Source: JALZAA01 sp046724655
GTDB lineage: Bacteria; Actinomycetota; Acidimicrobiia; IMCC26256; JACDBD01
Reading direction: 5' to 3'
DNA length: 64,000 nucleotides
NCBI GenBank assembly: GCA_046724655.1
Contig: JBKOWY010000018.1
Coordinates: 1-64,000, forward strand
The notes under the pieces were generated by a model. The model was given only the letters and a program-made list of their open reading frames with translations. It was not told where the DNA came from and did no database searches. The position numbers were made by a program, and so were the translations under genes. Numbering within the stretch: position 1 is the stretch's first letter; each line of letters starts with the position of its first letter. Shown here in pieces: positions 60,336 to 64,000 of the stretch.

Positions 60336-63300
60336 TCCACGACGTGATGGGCGGCGAGCGCGGCTACGCCGAGCTGCACTGCCACACGAACTTCTCGTTC
60401 CTCGACGGGGCCAGTCACCCCGAGGAGCTGGCCGACGAGGCCGCCCGCCTGGGCCTGGCCGCCCTCGCCGTCACCGACCACGACGGCCTCTACGGCGTGG
60501 TGCGCTTCGCCCTCGCCGCCCGCGCCCACGGGCTCCCCACCGTGTTCGGCGCCGAGCTGACGCTCGACGCGCCCCGCACGCCGCCGAACGGCTACGCCGA
60601 TCCGCCCGGCGAGCATCTCGTCATGCTCGCCGAGGGGCCCGTCGGGTACGCCCGTCTGGCCCGGGCGGTGAGCGCCGCCCAGCTGGCGGGGGAGAAGGGC
60701 GCGCCCCGTCTCGACCTCGACGCCCTCGCCGGCGCCGCCCGCGCCCCAGTCCATCTCGACGGCTCGCGCGCGAGCTCGGTCAATGACGCCTGGTTCGTGC
60801 TCACCGGATGCCGCAAGGGCGCCGTCCCGCTCGCGCTCCTCGACGACGGCCCCGCCGCGGCCCGGCGCGCCCTCGATCGTCTCGTTGCCGCGTTCGGGCG
60901 CGACCGCGTGCTGGTGGAGCTGTGGGACCACGGCGACCCGCTCGACCGGCACCGCAACGACGCGCTCGCCGAAGTGGCGGCGGCGGCGAACGTCGACGTG
61001 ATCGTGACCAACAACGTGCACTACGCCACGCCCGGTCAGCGACCGCTCGCGACCGCGCTCGCGGCCGTCCGCGCCCGCCGATCGCTCGACGAGATCGACG
61101 GCTGGCTGCCAGCGGCGCCGTTCGCGCACCTGCGCAGCGCGGCCGAGCAGCAACGCCGGTTCGCCCGTTGGCCGGGCGCGGTCGAGCGCACACTCGACAT
61201 TGCGGCGACGTGCGCGTTCGACCTGAAGCTGGCGGCGCCCGAGCTGCCCGACCACGACGTGCCGCCGGGGCACACCGAGATGAGCTGGCTGCGCGAGCTC
61301 ACCGCGCGCGGCGCCGCCGTCCGGTACCCGCCGAGCCACAAGCAGCACGCGCAGGCGATGCGCCAGATCGCGTACGAGCTCGACGTGATCGAGGAGCTCG
61401 GCTTCCCCGGCTACTTCCTCATGCTCGTCGACATCGTCGAGTTCTGCGATCGCAACGACATCTACTGCCAGGGTCGGGGCAGCGCCGCCAACAGCGCGGT
61501 CTGCTACGCGCTCGGCGTCACCAAGGCCGACGCCGTCGCGCTCGGATTGCTGTTCGAGCGGTTTCTCTCTCCCGAGCGCGACGGTCCGCCCGACATCGAC
61601 CTCGACATCGAGCACCAGCGTCGCGAGGAGGCCATCCAGTACGTCTACGACAAGTACGGGCGCGACCGTGCCGCCCAGGTCGCCAACGTGATCACGTACC
61701 GGCCCAAGAGCGCGCTGCGCGAGATGGCGAAGGCAGCCGGCCTCTCACCCGGTCACGCCGACGGGCTCACGAAGTGGATCGACCGGTGGGGGAGGGACGT
61801 CGGCGCCTTCGACGTCGTGAAGTCCGAAGGGCCGCCGGTGCCGGCGCTCGTCCTCGACCTCGCCGGCCAGGTGCTCGACTTCCCCCGCCACCTCGGCATC
61901 CACTCCGGCGGCATGGTCATGGCCGACCGCCCGCTGGTGGAGTTCTGCCCGATCGAGTGGGCCCGGATGGAGGACCGGTCGGTGCTCCAGTGGGACAAGG
62001 ACGACTGCGCCGCGGCCGGGCTGGTGAAGTTCGACCTGCTCGGCCTGGGGATGCTCACGATGCTGCACCTCGCCGTCGACCTGGTCCGCGAGCACGAAGG
62101 CACTGAGATCGACCTCGCCACGATCCCCCAGGAGCCCGAGGTCTACGACCTGTTGTGCGCGGCCGACACCGTCGGCGTGTTCCAGGTCGAGAGCAGGGCC
62201 CAGATGGCCACGCTGCCCCGGCTGCGACCGCGGACGTTCTACGACCTCGTCATAGAGGTCGCGCTCATCCGTCCCGGCCCGATCCAGGGCGGTTCGGTGC
62301 ACCCGTACCTGCGGCGCCGCAACGGCGAGGAGCCCGTCTCGTACCCGCACCCGATGCTCGAAAGCTGCCTCGAGAAAACCATGGGCGTGCCGCTGTTCCA
62401 GGAGCAGCTCATGCAGATGGCGATCGACATCGCCGGCTTCACCCCCGCCGAGTCCGACCAGCTGCGCCAGGCCATGGGCTCGAAGCGCTCCCACGCTCGC
62501 ATGGCGGCAATGCGCGTGCGGCTGATCTCCGGCATGGCCGAGCGCGGCATCACCGGCGCCACCGCCGAAGAGCTCGCGACCAAGTTCGAGGCGTTCGCCG
62601 ACTTCGGTTTCCCCGAGAGCCACTCGGTCAGTTTCGCCTACCTCGTGTACTCGAGCTCGTGGATCAAGCTGCACTACCCGGCCGAGTTCGCGTGCGCGCT
62701 GCTCAACGCGCAACCCATGGGCTTCTACTCGCCGCACACGATCGTGCGCGACGCCATCCGTCACGGGGTCGAGGTGCTCGGGCCCGACGTGAATGCGTCC
62801 CGGAAGGACTGCACGCTCGAGCCGCGTACCGACGACGCGGGCCCGGTCGGTCACCCGCGCCCGGGCTGGCACGCCGATCCCTCGACCCGGGCGGTGCGCA
62901 TGGGGCTGCGTTACGTGCGCGGCCTCGCCGACGCGCTGCTCGACCGCATCGACGCCGAACGCGAGCGCGCGTCGTTCACCGGGCTCGAGGACTTCACCCG
63001 CCGCACCGGGGCCCCCACCGACGCCATCGAGGCGCTGGCGACGGCGGGCGCGTTCGACAGCCTGGGCCAGACCCGCCGCAGCGCGCTGTGGGCGGCCGGC
63101 GCGTTGCGCGACGCCCGGCCCGACAAGCTGCCCGGCCTCGTCACCGGGATCGACGCGCCACAGCTGCCGGGAATGACCGAGGTCGAGGAGACGGCAGCCG
63201 ACCTGTGGGCGACCGGCTTGTCCGCCGGTCGGCACCCTACCGAGTTCGTGCGCGAACGCCTGACCGACCGGGGTGTCGTGACCATCGAGGCGCTGCGCGA

Positions 63301-63592
63301 GCTGCCGCACCGGAGCGTCGTCGACGTGGCCGGGACCGTCACCCACCGCCAGCAGCCCGACACGGCCAAGGGCGTGGTCTTCGTGAACCTCGAGGACGAG
63401 ACCGGCATGCTCAACGTGATCTGCACCGCCGACGTCTGGCGCCGATACCGCAAGATCGCCCGCATGTCACCGGCGCTGGTCGTGCGAGGGATGCTCGAGC
63501 GCTACCAGGGCGTGATCAACGTCGTCGCCCAACGCATCGAGGACCTCCCGCTCACCTCCGCCGACCTGGTCCGCTCCCGCGACTTCCGCTGA
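60332..63592 (+). CDS. dnaE2: error-prone DNA polymerase III alpha subunit DnaE2
   Basis: 1086 residues from the GTG at 60332; the ATG at 60347 is an alternative. Order: PHP domain ('AELHCHTNFSFLDGASHPEE'), palm with 'YCQGRGSAANSAVCYALGVT' and catalytic Asp residues in 'PPDIDLDIEHQRREE' (about 419-424), then fingers ('FPRHLGIHSGGMVMADRPLV'), helix-hairpin-helix region and C-terminal OB fold ('GVVFVNLEDETGMLNVI'). It is the translesion polymerase of the ImuA'/ImuB/DnaE2 system. Confidence 0.95.
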   Translation: MIHDVMGGERGYAELHCHTNFSFLDGASHPEELADEAARLGLAALAVTDHDGLYGVVRFALAARAHGLPTVFGAELTLDAPRTPPNGYADPPGEHLVMLAEGPVGYARLARAVSAAQLAGEKGAPRLDLDALAGAARAPVHLDGSRASSVNDAWFVLTGCRKGAVPLALLDDGPAAARRALDRLVAAFGRDRVLVELWDHGDPLDRHRNDALAEVAAAANVDVIVTNNVHYATPGQRPLATALAAVRARRSLDEIDGWLPAAPFAHLRSAAEQQRRFARWPGAVERTLDIAATCAFDLKLAAPELPDHDVPPGHTEMSWLRELTARGAAVRYPPSHKQHAQAMRQIAYELDVIEELGFPGYFLMLVDIVEFCDRNDIYCQGRGSAANSAVCYALGVTKADAVALGLLFERFLSPERDGPPDIDLDIEHQRREEAIQYVYDKYGRDRAAQVANVITYRPKSALREMAKAAGLSPGHADGLTKWIDRWGRDVGAFDVVKSEGPPVPALVLDLAGQVLDFPRHLGIHSGGMVMADRPLVEFCPIEWARMEDRSVLQWDKDDCAAAGLVKFDLLGLGMLTMLHLAVDLVREHEGTEIDLATIPQEPEVYDLLCAADTVGVFQVESRAQMATLPRLRPRTFYDLVIEVALIRPGPIQGGSVHPYLRRRNGEEPVSYPHPMLESCLEKTMGVPLFQEQLMQMAIDIAGFTPAESDQLRQAMGSKRSHARMAAMRVRLISGMAERGITGATAEELATKFEAFADFGFPESHSVSFAYLVYSSSWIKLHYPAEFACALLNAQPMGFYSPHTIVRDAIRHGVEVLGPDVNASRKDCTLEPRTDDAGPVGHPRPGWHADPSTRAVRMGLRYVRGLADALLDRIDAERERASFTGLEDFTRRTGAPTDAIEALATAGAFDSLGQTRRSALWAAGALRDARPDKLPGLVTGIDAPQLPGMTEVEETAADLWATGLSAGRHPTEFVRERLTDRGVVTIEALRELPHRSVVDVAGTVTHRQQPDTAKGVVFVNLEDETGMLNVICTADVWRRYRKIARMSPALVVRGMLERYQGVINVVAQRIEDLPLTSADLVRSRDFR

Positions 63593-63601
63593 CTCGTTCT
63601 T

Positions 63602-63638
63602 GCGTCAACTACGCCCCTAATAGGTGCCTAGTTGACGC
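63602..63638. repeat. palindromic element related to the one at 8620
   Basis: GCGTCAACTA (63602-63611) pairs with TAGTTGACGC (63629-63638); the inner part CCCCTAATAGGTG forms a short second stem. GACGCCAAAA at its right end is also the right end of the 8620-8668 palindrome. It overlaps the 3' end of the CPBP-like gene. Confidence 0.6.
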
Positions 63639-64000
63639 CAAAAGAAAGAAGCACGATCAGCGACACGAGTACGAGGGTGATGATCGTGAGGTTGTAGGCC
63701 AGGTGGGCGCGGGTCGACTCGAGCAACGCGCCGGTCTGCGAGCGCGTCTCGCGCCAGCCTTCGAGGTAGCACCACGTCAGGTACAGCCCGCCCATCGACA
63801 GCGCCAGCGCGGCGCCGATCGGGATACCGACGACGGCGTGGGCGAGGCCGAACAGCACCGAACGGCCGACGTTGGCAACGGTGCCCCGCTGCTCGGCGCC
63901 CCGCCGGAACAGCCACTCTTCGCGAGCGACAAGGAGCGGCAGACCGACGATCAGCAACCCGATGAAGAACAGCGGGATGACGACCGACACGATCCCGTAG
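63628..64000 (-). CDS. CPBP-type intramembrane protease (5' end outside the window)
   Basis: At least 123 residues; the frame is open to the window edge. Four membrane segments. 'VAREEWLFRRGAEQ' resembles the EExxxR motif, 'VLFGLAHAVVGIPIGAALAL' has the next His, and 'RAHLAYNLTII' the last conserved His. These are the metal-site residues of CAAX/CPBP proteases. The last codons lie in the palindrome at 63602-63638. Confidence 0.7.
   Translation of the reverse strand, partial: YGIVSVVIPLFFIGLLIVGLPLLVAREEWLFRRGAEQRGTVANVGRSVLFGLAHAVVGIPIGAALALSMGGLYLTWCYLEGWRETRSQTGALLESTRAHLAYNLTIITLVLVSLIVLLSFGVN

Overview
The window is about 64 kb of GC-rich DNA with densely packed genes. It reads as chromosomal sequence from an actinobacterium. 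Supporting signs are a wax-ester/DGAT acyltransferase, F420 biosynthesis (cofC) with F420-type oxidoreductases, a mycothiol-type TIGR03086 protein, the ImuA'/ImuB/DnaE2 mutasome with mycobacterial-type SOS boxes, and many GTG starts. Acidimicrobiia or a related uncultured lineage is my guess; no rRNA or ribosomal-protein marker is present to fix it. There are no insertion sequences, phage genes or CRISPR arrays.

Layout. 1-10 kb: end of a 2-oxoacid dehydrogenase E1-beta gene, a WS/DGAT acyltransferase, a diiron ferritin-like protein, a patatin, a short HbhA-like protein with an XRE regulator, a cobalamin-binding protein, a secreted glucosaminidase, an SDR and a phytoene-desaturase-like oxidoreductase. 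10-21 kb: a DEAD-box helicase and an amino-acid block (aminotransferase, serA, leuA with a Leu-codon attenuator, leuCD). 21-28 kb: a winged-helix regulator followed by a cation/proton antiporter fused to a degenerate GlnD-like HD/ACT module, then hyuAB. 28-34 kb: greA, a YceI protein, and leuB-ilvE-cimA behind an Ile/Val leader peptide. 34-40 kb: a palindrome-flanked AbiEi/DUF559 gene, a broken acyl-CoA dehydrogenase, gltX, a YdcF protein, tRNA-Gln and tRNA-Glu, HU and a separate Arg/Lys-rich histone-like protein. 40-52 kb: a PIG-L deacetylase, cofC, plsC, gpsA, a GH38 alpha-mannosidase, amt, a secreted phosphoesterase and an RpiB-like isomerase. 52-64 kb: rnhB, imuA'-imuB, small enzymes, two broken membrane genes, dnaE2 and a CPBP-type protease.

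How the genes work together. Branched-chain amino acid synthesis is spread over three loci in 18 kb, each with its own control signal: two translational attenuators and a palindrome inside the leuC promoter. Nitrogen control looks linked. The winged-helix/antiporter operon and amt share a gap-free upstream motif with the 5+6 spacing of GlnR boxes, and the antiporter carries GlnD-type ACT sensors. DNA-damage mutagenesis is complete: imuA' and dnaE2 each have an SOS box directly in front of a -10 element.

Broken genes. All nine frame lesions that I find, in four genes, are single-base losses, mostly in short homopolymers. They may therefore be sequencing errors rather than true decay. Several small palindromic repeat families lie between genes. 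One has interleaved arms with compensatory changes between copies, and another brackets the DUF559 gene.
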